A stretch of DNA of 64,000 bases from Ciborinia camelliae (Eukaryota > Ascomycota > Leotiomycetes > Helotiales > Sclerotiniaceae): positions 80,766 through 144,765 of the forward strand of contig JANPYM010000008.1 of assembly GCA_025890175.1 (NCBI GenBank). The letters are read 5' to 3'. This document shows, piece by piece, positions 27,860 to 41,671 of the stretch. Both the position numbers and the translations under genes were made by a program. Below the pieces are notes generated by a model. That model did not search any database, had not been told where the DNA came from, and was given only the letters and a program-made list of their open reading frames with translations. The stretch's first letter is position 1. Each line of letters opens with the position of its first letter.

Positions 27860-28859
27860 ATAATTAATAATCATCGAATTATATTTCAGATCTTGTTAAT
27901 TTTTATAATAGCTTATAGTTGTAATGTTTATTTTTCTGTAAAGTTTAATTATTTTGTGTTATATGATATGATTATATTGTAGTATAAAAATATTTAAATT
28001 ATTTTTTCTTTATATTTAAATTTATTTTGATATAATAAGTAAAAAAGTTGATTAGGGTTAATTGTTTAATTAAAATGTTTGTAATTTGATTAATATTAGT
28101 TATTTAAAGTATTTTGAATTTGTTTTTGTTTATTATATTATTTTTGATGTAATGTTATTTAATATTTATATATTTAATTTTATTATAAAATTTGTTTTTT
28201 TTAATTTAATCGATATCGCTTTTATTGTTTATAAATAGTATTAAAATGAACAATTTTATTTTTATATATTTTTTTAAATTTATAATTAATTTTTTTATTT
28301 ATATAAATTTTTTAATATTTTTGTTTATAACAATTATTTTTATTTTTATAATATTTTGAAAAATAAATTTTTGTTTGATTAATAATTAAATAATTATTTT
28401 TTTATAATGTATAATAATAGTTTTTTGTATAGATTTTTAATATTATTTTAAGTTTTATATCAAATTAATATAAATTATATATTTCGAAAAAAATTGTTAT
28501 AAATAATTAAAATATAAAATTTCAAAAAAAAAGATTTTTGTAATATATTGAAATAAATATTTTATAAATATAAAATATTATATTCCAAATAATTATATTA
28601 TTTTTGCAAATTATTTTACAATAAAAAAAATATTTAGTTAAATTATATTAAATAAATAAATATAGAAATTTATTATTTAAAAATAAAGATTTTTTTTATT
28701 ATTAAAAAATAAATTATTTAAATTAGTATTATAAATTATTATTTTGGAAAATAAAAAAGTTTTTTTAATATTAAAAAAATGAATTTCGAATTTTTTTAAT
28801 ATTTTTTTAATATAAATTAAATTATAAATTTTTAAAATATAATAATTTCTATTTTTTTT

Positions 28860-29300
28860 GATTTAAATTTCAAAAAATATTTAGATTAATTCAAAATCCT
28901 TATATTTTTATTTAATATTAATTTTTTTTTTAATAAAATTAATATTTATATATTTATTAATTAATAATAAATTATTAATATATAATAAAAAAAATATTTT
29001 TTTTTTAATAAAAAAATTCGAATCTACAAATATTAAAATTAATTCGATATTTTTCAAAAAATCCCAAACAATAAACTATTATATTCAAAATATTTATTTT
29101 AATTTATAAAAAAACTTTTTCAATTTAAAATAAATGTTCAAATTCTTTTTTAATACTTTTATAACTTTTAAAATTTTTTTTTTAAAAAATCAAGATATCT
29201 TTATTAAAATCTTAATATTAATTAATTTATTATTTAAAAATATTATATCAATATTTATATTATCAATTTTAAAATTCTTGATAACAACTTTTATTAATAT
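28860..29300 (-). pseudogene. degraded Copia reverse transcriptase (element 1)
   Basis: One minus-strand frame carries the diagnostic Copia RT blocks in the right order with RIP-type substitutions. NIDIIFLN (29,232-29,255) stands for DVDTAFLN. KLKKFFYKLK* (stop at 29,094-29,096) stands for KLKKSLYGLKQ, the stop replacing Gln; the next codons Ile-Phe-stop-Ile-stop fit A-P-R-V-W. VDSNFFI follows, and YINN (28,971-28,982) stands for the catalytic YVDD. Replacements are explained by C-to-T or G-to-A: Asp to Asn, Thr and Ala to Ile, Ser, Leu and Pro to Phe, Gly to Lys, Gln, Arg and Trp to stop. Loss of both YVDD aspartates alone would abolish catalysis. Family motifs are quoted from general knowledge of Ty1/copia polymerases; the spacing from the YGLKQ-equivalent to YVDD is about 38 codons, shorter than usual, so a small deletion is possible. 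Confidence 0.82.
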
Positions 29301-32151
29301 AATTTGTAATATAAAGTATTTATTAATTTCTATAAATATTTTTTTAAAATCAATATTTTTTTATTAAAAATAATTTTTAATTATAAACTATACCTTTTTT
29401 TTAATAATTTGTTTAAATTAATTTAATTTGTTTTTTAAAATTTAATTTGTTTTTTAAAATTTATTTAAAAATTATTAATTTCCTTTTTTTCAAAATTATT
29501 TGAAAAATTTTGAAAATATTATTTTTTTACAAACTTTTCAATTTAAATTTGATAATAAATATTTATATTAAAACATTCTTTTATATAATATCCTCAAAAT
29601 CCATTATTTTAATTAATATTTTTATATAAATTAATTTTTTAATATTATTAATATCAATTTTTAAAACCTTGTTTTATTAAATAATTTAATTACTAAAAAA
29701 TTTTTTCAAACCTTTTTCTATAAAAATTAAATTTTAATTAAATTTTTTATTTTATAAAATAATCAAAAAAATAATATTATTTGCCTTTCTTTTTTTTAAA
29801 AAATCTTTTATTTAAAATAATAAATTTTTTATTTATTTATATTAAATATAAAAATTTATAAATTTATATTAAATTATTTTTTATTTGAAATTTTTTTAAA
29901 CAAAAAACTATATTTATTAAAATTAATATTTATAATCTTAATAATTTTTTTAAAAAACAAATTTAAAAATAAATAAATATAATATTTTTTTATTTTTATA
30001 AAAATATAATTTTTTTTAAATATTTTCAATTAAAACTTTTTTATTAATTTCTTTAAATATTATAGATTTTAAACAAATACTTTACAACCAAAAATTCAAA
30101 ATCTTAAAAAATTAAATAATTTATTATAATATACTTTAAAAAAAATAATTATAAACAAAAATAAACTAATATTTTCAAATAAAAATATATAAATAAAAAA
30201 TCGATTTATTAATTAAACAATATACTTTATAATAATTTTTTATTAATTAATTTTTAAATTAATTTAAAATAATAAACTTTAAAATTAAATATTAATATTT
30301 TATATTTTTTTTTTTTGCAATATCATTTATTAAATATTTTTAAAAAAAAAAAAATTTAAATTATTAATTAATTTTTTTAAATTTTTTTTAAAAATAAATA
30401 TTAAATTCTTTTTTTTCTATTATTAATTTATATAATTATAATTTTTGAATTAAATTTCTTTTTAATTATTTAAAATAATTTTAATAATATTAAAATTATA
30501 ATCATAATTTTTTTATTTAAAACATATTAAATCTAATTAGTTTAAATTATATTATTAATAATAATAATAAAATATTAATTTTTAATTAAAAAAATTAATT
30601 ATATTTTAAAAAAATTATAATAAATTTAATAAAATTTAATAAATATATAAATAATAATATACTTATTAAAATACTTTTTTATTTATTTTATAAAATAAAA
30701 TTTATAAATTTTTTATTTTTTGATTTTAATTTTTTTATTAAATTTAAAATTAATTATATATTTTTTGAACCAATTTAATTAATTATAATTTAAATATTTA
30801 AAATATTTATAAACAAATTTTACAAATATTTTATTTAAATCCATATCTTTATTATATATAATTAAAATAAATTATTAAAAATATATAAACCCTTTAATTT
30901 TTTAACAGCAAAATATAATTAACCAAATTTTTAATACAATATAAAATCGTTTTTAAATATAATTTTATAATTAAAATTTATAAATAAATTAATAAAAATA
31001 AATTAAATAAAATCGAATTCAAATATAAATTATATATTAAATAATATTATTATTTCGATTTTAATTTTTTTAAAAATAATATTTTTAATAAAAAAATTAT
31101 TAATTATTTTTATATTTTTAAAATTTAATCAATATTAAATATATTTTAAATTATTAAATTATTTAATAAAATATTAAAAAATATTGAAATCAAATATTTA
31201 TTTAATTAAATCAATTATATATATAATTAAATTAAAATAAATAATATTATTATATTAATTATTAATAAAACTAATTTTAATATTTTTATTTTTATTTTTA
31301 TTTTTATTTTTATTTTTTTTGTTAACAAATTCTTTTTTATTATTTTTAATATTTTTTTAAACTTTTGTTAAAAAACAATAATTTTTTTAATAATATTTTA
31401 TTTTTAAATAAAAGTAATACTAATTCTTAATAATTTTATTAATTTTATTTTTAAAGTTATTATTATTTTTGTTTTAATTATTTTATTCAAAATTATTATA
31501 ATTATTATAATCTCAAAATTTATTATATCGTTTTTCTTTATTATATTTATATTATAATTTTCGATTATTAATAATATTTATTATTGTTATTATAATTAGT
31601 TTTTTTGTTATTATAAAAATAATTATAACATTTTAAAAAAAAAAATTAAAATTAAAAATAAATATTTTGATCTATTATTATTTAAATAATTCAAAAATTT
31701 TAATTAAAAATTGTTAAAAAAATTTTTCATTACTAATAACTCAAATACTAAAAAAAATCTATTATTGAAAATAAAAAAATTATTCAAAAAATTAATAAAA
31801 TAATTAAATTTTAAAATCGAATTTGATATAATAAAACTGCTTTCTAATTTTCATAATAAATTATAAATATATTAAATTATTGTTTTTTTTTAATACTTTT
31901 TATATACTAATAACATTAAAATTTCAAATAAAAAATATTAAAATTAAATAATATATATTGTTAACACCAAAATTCAAAATCGATAAAATATAATTACAAC
32001 GTTTTTTGTAATCGTTAAATAAATCCTTATTATTTAAAATATTTAGTTTTTTTTTAATACTTTTTACAATATTAATAGTTTTTGCAAAAATTAATATTAA
32101 AAGGATCGAATTTTTGAATTTGCCCCAATTGTTGTTTTTGAATATTATTTA

Positions 32152-32164
32152 CAGGCTCATAACC
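32152..32164 (-). promoter_or_regulatory. primer-binding site, half-tRNA initiator Met type
   Basis: Directly inside the 5' LTR the minus strand reads GGTTATGAGCCTG. This is complementary, with one missing C, to the anticodon stem-loop of initiator tRNA-Met (CAGGGCTCATAACC), not to the tRNA 3' end. Ty5 and Drosophila copia use this internal tRNA fragment as primer. The site has escaped mutation although its surroundings have not. Confidence 0.8.
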
Positions 32165-32314
32165 TATTAAACATGTAGTATGTGTATTGTATGTAGACTA
32201 AAACTATGTACAGAAACTGTAAAATAGATAGAGGGTATTGTACAATAGAGGAAGCTAAGCTACATTAGGAGGTGGGGTAGACCTCGGTCACTATAGTGAA
32301 TATGATCTTCAACA
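32165..32314 (-). repeat. 5' LTR of element 1
   Basis: 150 bp, reading TATTAAACATGTAGTATG...ATGATCTTCAACA on the plus strand. It keeps the intact TTCAACA terminus and is followed by target duplication AATAT. Confidence 0.92.
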
Positions 32315-32319
32315 AATAT

Positions 32320-33300
32320 TTATAAATTTTGCAAAAATGTTAATAATAATATAATTATATTATAATTTAAATTTATTAAAAAAGAATATATTAAAAATAC
32401 GTTTAATAATTTTGGTATTTTTTTATTTGAAAAACAGATCGTGTATTATAATATCAGTCAGATTTATAGCTTAACCTATAGCAATAAAAATAATTATAGG
32501 GATTAAAAAGACAATAATGTTTTCGATTAATTGTACAAGTTTTTGTTATAAAGTGTAGGGTTTAAATTAATTCAAAAAAATTTGCTAGTTGCATTTTGTT
32601 AATAGTCTACAATTAGAAATGTTACGATCGAAAATAATACTATCGGTTTTCGAAACTTCAAAAAAGGATTTGTTAAATATAATATTATTAGATTTGAATA
32701 AATTTGTTATTTTTAATATACAACTATTTTTTAAATTAATAGCTTTTTTGGTTTTGTTAATATTAATAGCAGATATTGTTTTTGTAATATTGATGAAGAT
32801 TATTGCAAAAATAAAGCTTTGGAATTGAATTAGAATAAAAATTAAATTTTAAATTTTTATAAAAAAAGAAATAATTAAAAAAGATAAATATTTTTAAAAT
32901 AAATTGAATACATATTTATGTTTATTAAAATCTTTAAAATATAATATAATAAAAATATTAATTATTTATATAAAAACTAATATAATATTGTATTATTTTT
33001 TAATATTATAATTTATTTCAATTATATATTTTTACAAAACAACAATAACGAAAAAGATATTAAAATTGGTTATGCTATTATTTAATGTAATATAAAAGAA
33101 AATTTTTTTTTTTGATTTTCTTTTTGTTTTTTTATAATACAAAAATTGTTTATTAATAATTAAAACTTTTTGAATTTTATAAACATACTATTTAAAAAGC
33201 CAAAAAATCAATCTAAGATAATTTTTAGTTTATTTAATGTTATAATTTAAAGAATAATAAATTAAAATGGATTAAAAAATATAAAAGTTATTTTTGTAAT
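32320..33300. other. partly degraded unknown sequence
   Basis: The A+T content is somewhat lower here, especially at 32,430-32,830. A plus-strand frame of 79 codons (32,589-32,828) has a more varied amino-acid mix than desert frames (LRSKIILSVFETSKKDLLN) and a hydrophobic C-terminal half. I recognise nothing in it and do not call it a gene. Confidence 0.45.
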
Positions 33301-33309
33301 TGTTTTAAA

Positions 33310-33360
33310 TCAAAAATAAAAAGGTACCATTAATTCGATATTTTGTGTAGATGTGAACGT
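33310..33360 (+). repeat. short dispersed repeat, partner at 44,070
   Basis: AAAAAGGTACCATTAATTCGATATTTTGTGTAGAT resembles AAAAAATACCATTAATTTAGGATTTTGTATAGAT near 44,080. The differences are mainly transitions. Confidence 0.5.
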
Positions 33361-34100
33361 ATATGTATAATTGATCTTATAGGCCTATATTTTATAAAAT
33401 AAATCTAATTCTAATTTTTAATTAAATTATTTAGAAAAAATATATTAAGCAATTTAAGGTCCTATTTTACAAAATAATTATTTTAAGGTTATTTCCCCAA
33501 AAACAATTTTGAAATATAAAAATCTAGATTTAGATTATTATTATAAAATTTTTAAAATATTAAAACAATATATTATATAATAATATTTTTTAATAAAAAA
33601 AATTATATTATATTATTTGTAAATATTAATTTTAATTTAATTTTGATTTTGAATTTATATTAATTTTTTTTTTTTTTAAAAAAAAATATAATTATAAATC
33701 CCGTTTTTCATTTATATATTATATCTCCAATTTTTAATTAAATTTATAATCTTATTTTTCAAAAAATTAATATTTCATAAAATAACAAAAAAAACAATAT
33801 TTCAGTTTTTTCAAATAACAAAATTAATTATTATAATTAGATTAAAATTAATAAAGAATATTATAATTAATATCAAATAATTAAAACTCATCTTTTAACA
33901 AATTATATTATAAAACTAAAAATCAAAAATTTGTTTTATATTTATAAGAAAATAAATAAATAATATATATTAATATTATGGAGTATCAATTATTTAATTT
34001 AATAAATTTTAATATTTTAAAAATTATTAGAACCTTTATTTAATAATAAAATTATTTTTTAAATTTCTTTTTAATAATTTTATTTATTTTTTTTAATTTT
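33361..34100. other. AT-rich desert, no gene seen
   Basis: About 88-90% A+T without open frames of normal composition. Confidence 0.6.
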
Positions 34101-34102
34101 TT

Positions 34103-34282
34103 ATATTATTAATATTATTTTATCTATTTTGTTTATTCAAATTTCTTATATTATTAATATTACTTTATTTATTTTGTTTATTCAAATTTTTTATATTATT
34201 AGTATTATTTTATTTATTTTATTTATTTAAATTTCTTGCGTTATCTGTATTACTTTATCTATTTTTATTATTTGCAATTCTA
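34103..34282. repeat. 45-bp tandem repeat, four copies
   Basis: Units begin TTATATTATTAATATTAYTTTATYTATTTTGTTTATTCAAATTT. The first three are nearly identical and the fourth (34,238-34,282) has diverged (ttgcgttatctg...). The period is a multiple of three, but every frame contains stops. Confidence 0.8.
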
Positions 34283-35244
34283 CTACTATTTAAGGTTTTT
34301 TTGTAATTTAAGATCCTTTAAGTCTAATAAATAATTCTTAATATATTTTTGCAATATTTAAAAATAATTTTATAAATGATAATAAAAAAAGTAAAGAATA
34401 TATATCTTTAAAAAAAAAATTCGGGATATATTTAAAAAACTTATTAATAATATTTTTATTAAAAACCAAAAAAATTTTAAGATTAAAAAACATTTAAAAA
34501 TTATAAACAAAATTATTAAAAGAATTATTTAAAAAATATTATTTGTACAAAATCTTTATAATAATTTTAATTTATAATTAAGATAAATCTTATTTATTAA
34601 TTTATTTATATTTTTTTTATTAATTTTTATTTTTATTAATTTTTTTTTTGTTTTTCGAAACTATAAATATTTTATTACCTTTCAAAAGCTTAATAATTTA
34701 GTTATTTAAGATTTTAAAATATAAAATTGTATAGATCTTAATAAAATTATTATGTATATATTTAAATCAAAATAAAAATATTTTAAAAAATATTATTTAA
34801 ATTAATAAATATTTAAATATAAATAAAGATTAAGAATTAAAAATAAATAAATAAAGAAGTTAATATTTAATATAAATAAAATATTTTTTTGTTATTTTAT
34901 TTTTGGAATTTTTTTAAAATTTTTGGTTAATTGTTAAATAATATCCAAAATATATTTTGATTATTTTTTTAAAAATGAGAAAAAAAAAAAAACATAATAC
35001 CCATAGTTTAAAATTATATAAATAAAAGTATTTCCAGTATTCGATATTTATAAATATTATACATAATTTTATATATATAATTCGAAAATATTTATCATAA
35101 TATTATTTAAATTAATAGATTCCGAATTTATTTTTTTCAGATTATACATATCAAAATTATAAATATATATAAATATATATAAATAAATATTAAAAGATTT
35201 TTAAGGTTCTTAAGTTTATTAAAAATAACTAGATTTTTATATTT
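34283..35244. other. AT-rich desert, no gene seen
   Basis: Composition as elsewhere in the desert. It ends at target duplication AAAAT (35,245-35,249) of element 2. Confidence 0.6.
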
Positions 35245-35249
35245 AAAAT

Positions 35250-35420
35250 TATTGAACATATAGTATGTGTATATTGTGTATAGACTAAAGCTATATACAG
35301 GAATTGTAAAATAGGTAAAAGGTATTATATAATAAAGAAAGCTAAACTACTTTAGATAATAGGGTAAACCTTAATTATCTATATTATAATAAATATAATA
35401 TAATAATATAATCTTTAATA
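35250..35420 (-). repeat. 3' LTR of element 2
   Basis: 171 bp, reading TATTGAACATATAGTATG...ATCTTTAATA on the plus strand. It is longer than the element 1 LTR because of extra 'ataatataataatata' sequence near the inner end, equivalent to 'gaatatggtatagtgatat' in better preserved copies. Confidence 0.88.
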
Positions 35421-36681
35421 TTTTTTTTATAATTAATAATTATTAAATTATATTTTAGGTTTTATTAATTTTTATAATAATTTATAATTATAATATTTAT
35501 TTTTCAATAAAATTTAATTATTTTGTATTATATAATATAATTATGTTATAGTATAAAAATACCTAAATTCTTTTCAAATATAATTAATTTTTTTTTTTTT
35601 ATATTTAAACTTATTTTAGTATAATAAATAAAAAAGTTAACTAGAATTAATTATTTAATTAAAATATTTATAATTTAATTAATATTAATTATTTAAAATA
35701 TTTTAAATTTATTTTTATTTATTATATTATTTTTGATATAATACTATTTAATATTAATATATTTAATTTTGTTATAAATTCGTTTTTTTTAATTTAATTA
35801 ATATCGTTTTTATTATTTATAAATAATATTAAAACAAATAATTTTATTTTTATATATTTCCTTAAATTTATAATTAATTTTTTTATTTATACAAATTTTT
35901 TAATATTTTCATTTATAATAATTATTTTTACCTTTATAATATTTTAAAAAATAAATTTTTATTTAATTAATAATTAAACAATTGTTTTTTTATATTATAT
36001 AATAATAATTTTTTACATAAATTTTTAATATTACTTCAAACCCCATATTAAATTAATATAAATTATATATTCGAAAAAAAATTATTATAAATAATTAAAA
36101 TATAAAATTTTAAAAAAAAAGGTTTTTATAATATATTAAAACAAATATTTTATAAATATAAAATATTATATTCCAAATAATTATATTATTTTTATAAATT
36201 ATTTTATAATAAAAAAAATATTTAATTAAATTATATTTAATAAATAAATATAAAAACTTATTATTTAAAAATAAAAATTTTTTTTATTATTAAAAAATAA
36301 ATTATTAAAATTAATTTTATATATTATTATACTAAAAAATAAAAAAAATTTTTTAATATTAAAAAAATAAATTTTGAATTTTTTCAATATTTTTTTAATA
36401 TAAATCAAATTATAAATTTTTAAAATATAATATTTTTTATTTTTTTTAATTTAAATATTAAAAAATATTTATATTAATTTAAAATCTTTATACTTTTATT
36501 TAATATTAATTTTTTTTTTAATAAAATTAATAATTATATATTTATTAATTAATAACAAATTATTAATATATAACAAAAAAAATATTTTTTTTTTAATAAA
36601 AAAATTCAAATTTATAAATAACAAAATTAATTCAATATTTTTTAAAAAATTTTAAATAATAAATTATTATACTCAAAATAT

Positions 36682-36897
36682 TTATTTTAATTTATAAAAA
36701 AAATTTTTTAATTTAAAACAAATATTCAAATTTGTTTTTAATATTTTTATAACTTCTAAAAAGATTTTTTTAAAAAATTGAAATATTTTTATTAAAATTT
36801 TAATATTTATTAATTTATTATTTAAAAATATTATATCAATATTTATATTATCGATTTTAAAATTTTTAATAATAATTTTTATAAATATAATTTGCAA
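36682..36897 (-). pseudogene. degraded Copia reverse transcriptase (element 2)
   Basis: A minus-strand frame of 71 codons with RT blocks: NIDIIFLN at 36,820-36,843 for DVDTAFLN, and FFYKLK at the end for SLYGLK. The frame's stop codon (36,682-36,684) sits where the conserved Gln of YGLKQ should be, a CAA-to-TAA change. The same motifs in element 1 confirm the reading. It is identical to 38,547-38,762 because of the duplication across the gap. The ATG is not a real start. Confidence 0.75.
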
Positions 36898-37109
36898 TAT
36901 AAAATATTTATTAATTTTTACAAATATTTTTTTAAAATTAATATTTTTTTATTAAAAATAATTTTTAATCATAAATTATATCTTTTTTTTAATAATTTGT
37001 CCAAACTAATTTAATTTATTTTTTAAAATTTATTTGAAAATCATTAATTTTATTTTTTTTAAAATTATTTAGAAAATTTTAAAAATATTATTTTTTTACA
37101 AATTTTTCA

Positions 37110-37119
37110 NNNNNNNNNN
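37110..37119. other. scaffold gap (10 N)
   Basis: Ten N characters. The true gap size is unknown and probably negative, given the repeated flanks. Confidence 0.98.
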
Positions 37120-38546
37120 CATATAGTATGTGTATATTGTGTATAGACTAAAGCTATATACAGGAATTGTAAAATAGGTAAAAGGTATTATATAATAAAG
37201 AAAGCTAAACTACTTTAGATAATAGGGTAAACCTTAATTATCTATATTATAATAAATATAATATAATAATATAATCTTTAATATTTTTTTTATAATTAAT
37301 AATTATTAAATTATATTTTAGGTTTTATTAATTTTTATAATAATTTATAATTATAATATTTATTTTTCAATAAAATTTAATTATTTTGTATTATATAATA
37401 TAATTATGTTATAGTATAAAAATACCTAAATTCTTTTCAAATATAATTAATTTTTTTTTTTTTATATTTAAACTTATTTTAGTATAATAAATAAAAAAGT
37501 TAACTAGAATTAATTATTTAATTAAAATATTTATAATTTAATTAATATTAATTATTTAAAATATTTTAAATTTATTTTTATTTATTATATTATTTTTGAT
37601 ATAATACTATTTAATATTAATATATTTAATTTTGTTATAAAATTCGTTTTTTTTAATTTAATTAATATCGTTTTTATTATTTATAAATAATATTAAAACA
37701 AATAATTTTATTTTTATATATTTCCTTAAATTTATAATTAATTTTTTTATTTATACAAATTTTTTAATATTTTCATTTATAATAATTATTTTTACCTTTA
37801 TAATATTTTAAAAAATAAATTTTTATTTAATTAATAATTAAACAATTGTTTTTTTATATTATATAATAATAATTTTTTACATAAATTTTTAATATTACTT
37901 CAAACCCCATATTAAATTAATATAAATTATATATTCGAAAAAAAATTATTATAAATAATTAAAATATAAAATTTTAAAAAAAAAGGTTTTTATAATATAT
38001 TAAAACAAATATTTTATAAATATAAAATATTATATTCCAAATAATTATATTATTTTTATAAATTATTTTATAATAAAAAAAATATTTAATTAAATTATAT
38101 TTAATAAATAAATATAAAAACTTATTATTTAAAAATAAAAATTTTTTTTATTATTAAAAAATAAATTATTAAAATTAATTTTATATATTATTATACTAAA
38201 AAATAAAAAAAATTTTTTAATATTAAAAAAATAAATTTTGAATTTTTTCAATATTTTTTTAATATAAATCAAATTATAAATTTTTAAAATATAATATTTT
38301 TTATTTTTTTTAATTTAAATATTAAAAAATATTTATATTAATTTAAAATCTTTATACTTTTATTTAATATTAATTTTTTTTTTTAATAAAATTAATAATT
38401 ATATATTTATTAATTAATAACAAATTATTAATATATAACAAAAAAAATATTTTTTTTTTAATAAAAAAATTCAAATTTATAAATAACAAAATTAATTCAA
38501 TATTTTTTAAAAAATTTTAAATAATAAATTATTATACTCAAAATAT

Positions 38547-38762
38547 TTATTTTAATTTATAAAAAAAATTTTTTAATTTAAAACAAATATTCAAATTTGT
38601 TTTTAATATTTTTATAACTTCTAAAAAGATTTTTTTAAAAAATTGAAATATTTTTATTAAAATTTTAATATTTATTAATTTATTATTTAAAAATATTATA
38701 TCAATATTTATATTATCGATTTTAAAATTTTTAATAATAATTTTTATAAATATAATTTGCAA
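38547..38762 (-). pseudogene. second copy of the element 2 RT relic (likely artefact)
   Basis: The translation is identical to 36,682-36,897. It lies in the right-hand half of the gap-flanking duplication and probably represents the same genomic locus assembled twice. Confidence 0.75.
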
Positions 38763-41671
38763 TATAAAATATTTATTAATTTTTACAAATATTTTTTTAA
38801 AATTAATATTTTTTTATTAAAAATAATTTTTAATCATAAATTATATCTTTTTTTTAATAATTTGTCCAAACTAATTTAATTTATTTTTTAAAATTTATTT
38901 GAAAATCATTAATTTTATTTTTTTTAAAATTATTTAGAAAATTTTAAAAATATTATTTTTTTACAAATTTTTCAATTTAAATTTAATAATAAATATTTAT
39001 ATTAAAATATTCTTTTATATAATATTTTTAAAATCTATTATTTTAATTAATATTTTAATATAAACTTGTTTTTTAATATTATTAATATTTATTTTTAAAA
39101 TTTTAATTTATTAAATAATTTAATTATTAAAAATTTTTTTTAAATTTTTTTTTATAAAAATTAAATTTTAATTAATTTTTTTATTTTATAAAACAATTAA
39201 AAAAACAATATTATTTATTTTTTTTTTTTTTAAAAAACTTTTTATTTAAAACAATAAATCTTTTTTTTTATTTATATTAAATATAAAAGTTTGTAAATTT
39301 ATATTAAACTATTTTTTGATTAAAATATTTTTAAACGAAAAATTATATTTATTAAAATTAGTATTTATAATTTTAATAATTTTTTTGAAAAACAAATTTA
39401 ATAATAAATATATATAATATCCTTTTATTTTTATAAAAATATAATTTTTTTTTAATATTTTTAATTCGAATTTTTTTATTAACTTTTTCAAATATTAAAA
39501 ATTTCGAATAAATGTTTTACAATCGAAAACTTAAAATCTTAAAAAATCAAATAATTTGTTATAATATATTTTGAAAAAAATAATTATAAACAAAAATAAA
39601 TTAATATTATTAAATAAAAATATATATATAAAAAATCAATTTATTAATTAAATAATATACTTTATAATAATTTTTTATTAATTAATTTTTAATTTAATTT
39701 AAAACAATAAATTTTAAAATTTAATATTAATATTTTAAATTTTTTTTTTTATAATATTATTTATAAAATATTTTTTAAAAAAAAAAAATTTAAATTGTTA
39801 ATTAATTTTTTTAAATTTTTTTTAAAATTAAATATTGAATTCTTTTTTTTTTATTATTAATTTATATAATTACAATTTTTTAATTAAATTTTTTTTTAAT
39901 TATTTAAAATAAATTTATTAATATTAAAATTATAATTATAATCTTTTTATTTAAAATATATTAAATTTAATTAATTTAAATTATATTATTAATAATAATA
40001 ATAAAATATTAATTTTTAATTAAAAAAATTAATTATATTTTAAAAAAATTATAATAAATTTAATAAAACTTAATAAATATATAAATAATTATATATTTAT
40101 TAAAATATTTTTTTATTTATTTTATAAAATAAAATTTATAAATTTTTTATTTTTTTATTTTGATTTTATTATTGAATTTGAAATTAATTATATATTTTTT
40201 GAATTAATTTAATTAATTATAATTTAAATATTCAAAATATTTATAAATAAGTTTTATAAATATTTTATTCAAATTTGTATTTTTATTATATATAATTAAA
40301 GCAAATTATTGAAAAATATATAAATTTTTTAATTTTTTAATAATAAAATATAATTAATTGAATTTTTAATATAATATAAAATCGTTTTTAAATATAATTT
40401 TATAATTAAAATTTATAAATAAATTAATAAAAATAAATTAAATAAAACCAAATTTAAATATAAATTATATATCGAATAATATTATTATTCCGATTTTAAT
40501 TTTTTTAAAAATAATATTTTTAATAAAAAAATTGTTAATAATTTTTATATTTTTAAAAATTAATTAATATTAAATATATTTCAAATTATTAATTTGTTTA
40601 ATAAAATATTAAAAAATATTAAAATCAAATATTTATTTAATTAAATTAATTATATATATAATTAAATTAAAATAAATAATATTATTATATTAATTATTAA
40701 TAAAATTAATTTTAATATTTTTGTTTTTATTTTTATTCTTTTTATTAATAAAACCTTTTTTATTATTTTTAATATTTTTTTAAATCTTTATTAGAATATA
40801 ATAATTTTTTTAATAATATTTTATTTTTAAATAAAAATAATGTTAATTCTTAATAATTTTATTAATATTATTTCTAAAATTATTATTACCCTTATTTTAA
40901 TTATTTTATTCAAAATTATTATAATTATTATAATCCCGAAATCCATTATATTATTTTTCTTTATTATATTTATATTATAATTTTTAAATATTAATAATAT
41001 TTATTATTATTATTATAATTGATTTTTTTATTATTACAAAAATAATTATAATATTTTAAAAAAAAAATTAAAATTAAAAATAAATATTTTAATTTATTAT
41101 TATTTAAATAATTTAAAAATTTTAATTAAAAACTATTAAAAAACTTTTTTGTTATTAATTATTTAAATATTAAAAAAAACTTATTATTAAAAATAATAAA
41201 ATTGTTTAAAGAATTAATAAAATAATTAGATTTTGAAATCAAATTTAATATAATAAAATTGTTTTTTGATTTTTACAATAAATTATAAATATATTAAATT
41301 ATCGTTTTTTTTTAATATTTCCTATATATCAATAATATTAAAATTTTAAATAAAAAATATTAATATTAAATAATATATATTATTAATATCAAAACTTAAA
41401 ATTAATAAAATATAATTACAATATTTTTTATAATTATTAAATAAATCTTTGTTATTTAAAATATTTGATTTCTTTTTAATATCCTCTATAATATTAATAG
41501 CTTCAATAAAAGCTAATATTAAAAAAATTGAATCTTTAAATTTATCCCAATTATTGTTTTTGAATATAATTATCTTTCCCTATTTTGTAACAACGAAGAA
41601 AAGGTTAAAAAAGGTTATACTTATGTTTAATATAATTATTAATGAAATACAATTATATAAGCCTTATAATT

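Larger units (their letters stand above)
27702..32314 (-). mobile_element. Copia-type LTR retrotransposon, element 1 (RIP-inactivated)
   Basis: A 4,613-bp element bounded by direct LTRs (27,702-27,851 and 32,165-32,314, 150 bp each) and a perfect 5-bp target duplication AATAT (27,697-27,701 and 32,315-32,319). The minus-strand primer-binding site touches the right-hand LTR, which is therefore the 5' LTR; a purine tract touches the left-hand LTR. Degraded but readable reverse transcriptase motifs of the Copia superfamily lie on the minus strand at 28,971-29,255, agreeing with that orientation. No frame is open over a useful length, so the copy is dead. Internal sequence is about 90% A+T and is colinear with element 2 with mostly transition differences, the signature of RIP. 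Confidence 0.92.
35257..38974. repeat. 1.85-kb direct duplication either side of the N gap
   Basis: 35,257-37,109 and 37,120-38,974 are almost identical: the offset is 1,863 at the left end and 1,865 at the right end, and one of the extra bases is an A in TTATAAAATTCG. Identity this high contrasts with the strong divergence between elements 1 and 2. The left copy stops at the gap exactly where the right copy runs on without a break, as expected for two overlapping contig ends that were not merged. Confidence 0.9.

Noticed and set aside
29134..29367. 77-codon plus-strand frame in element 1
   Set aside because: It is the antisense shadow of the minus-strand reverse transcriptase relic.
35250..38974. 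Two separate tandem retrotransposons or a recent biological duplication
   Set aside because: The gap, the near identity, the abrupt end of one copy at the N run and the outer matching target duplication fit an unmerged contig overlap better.
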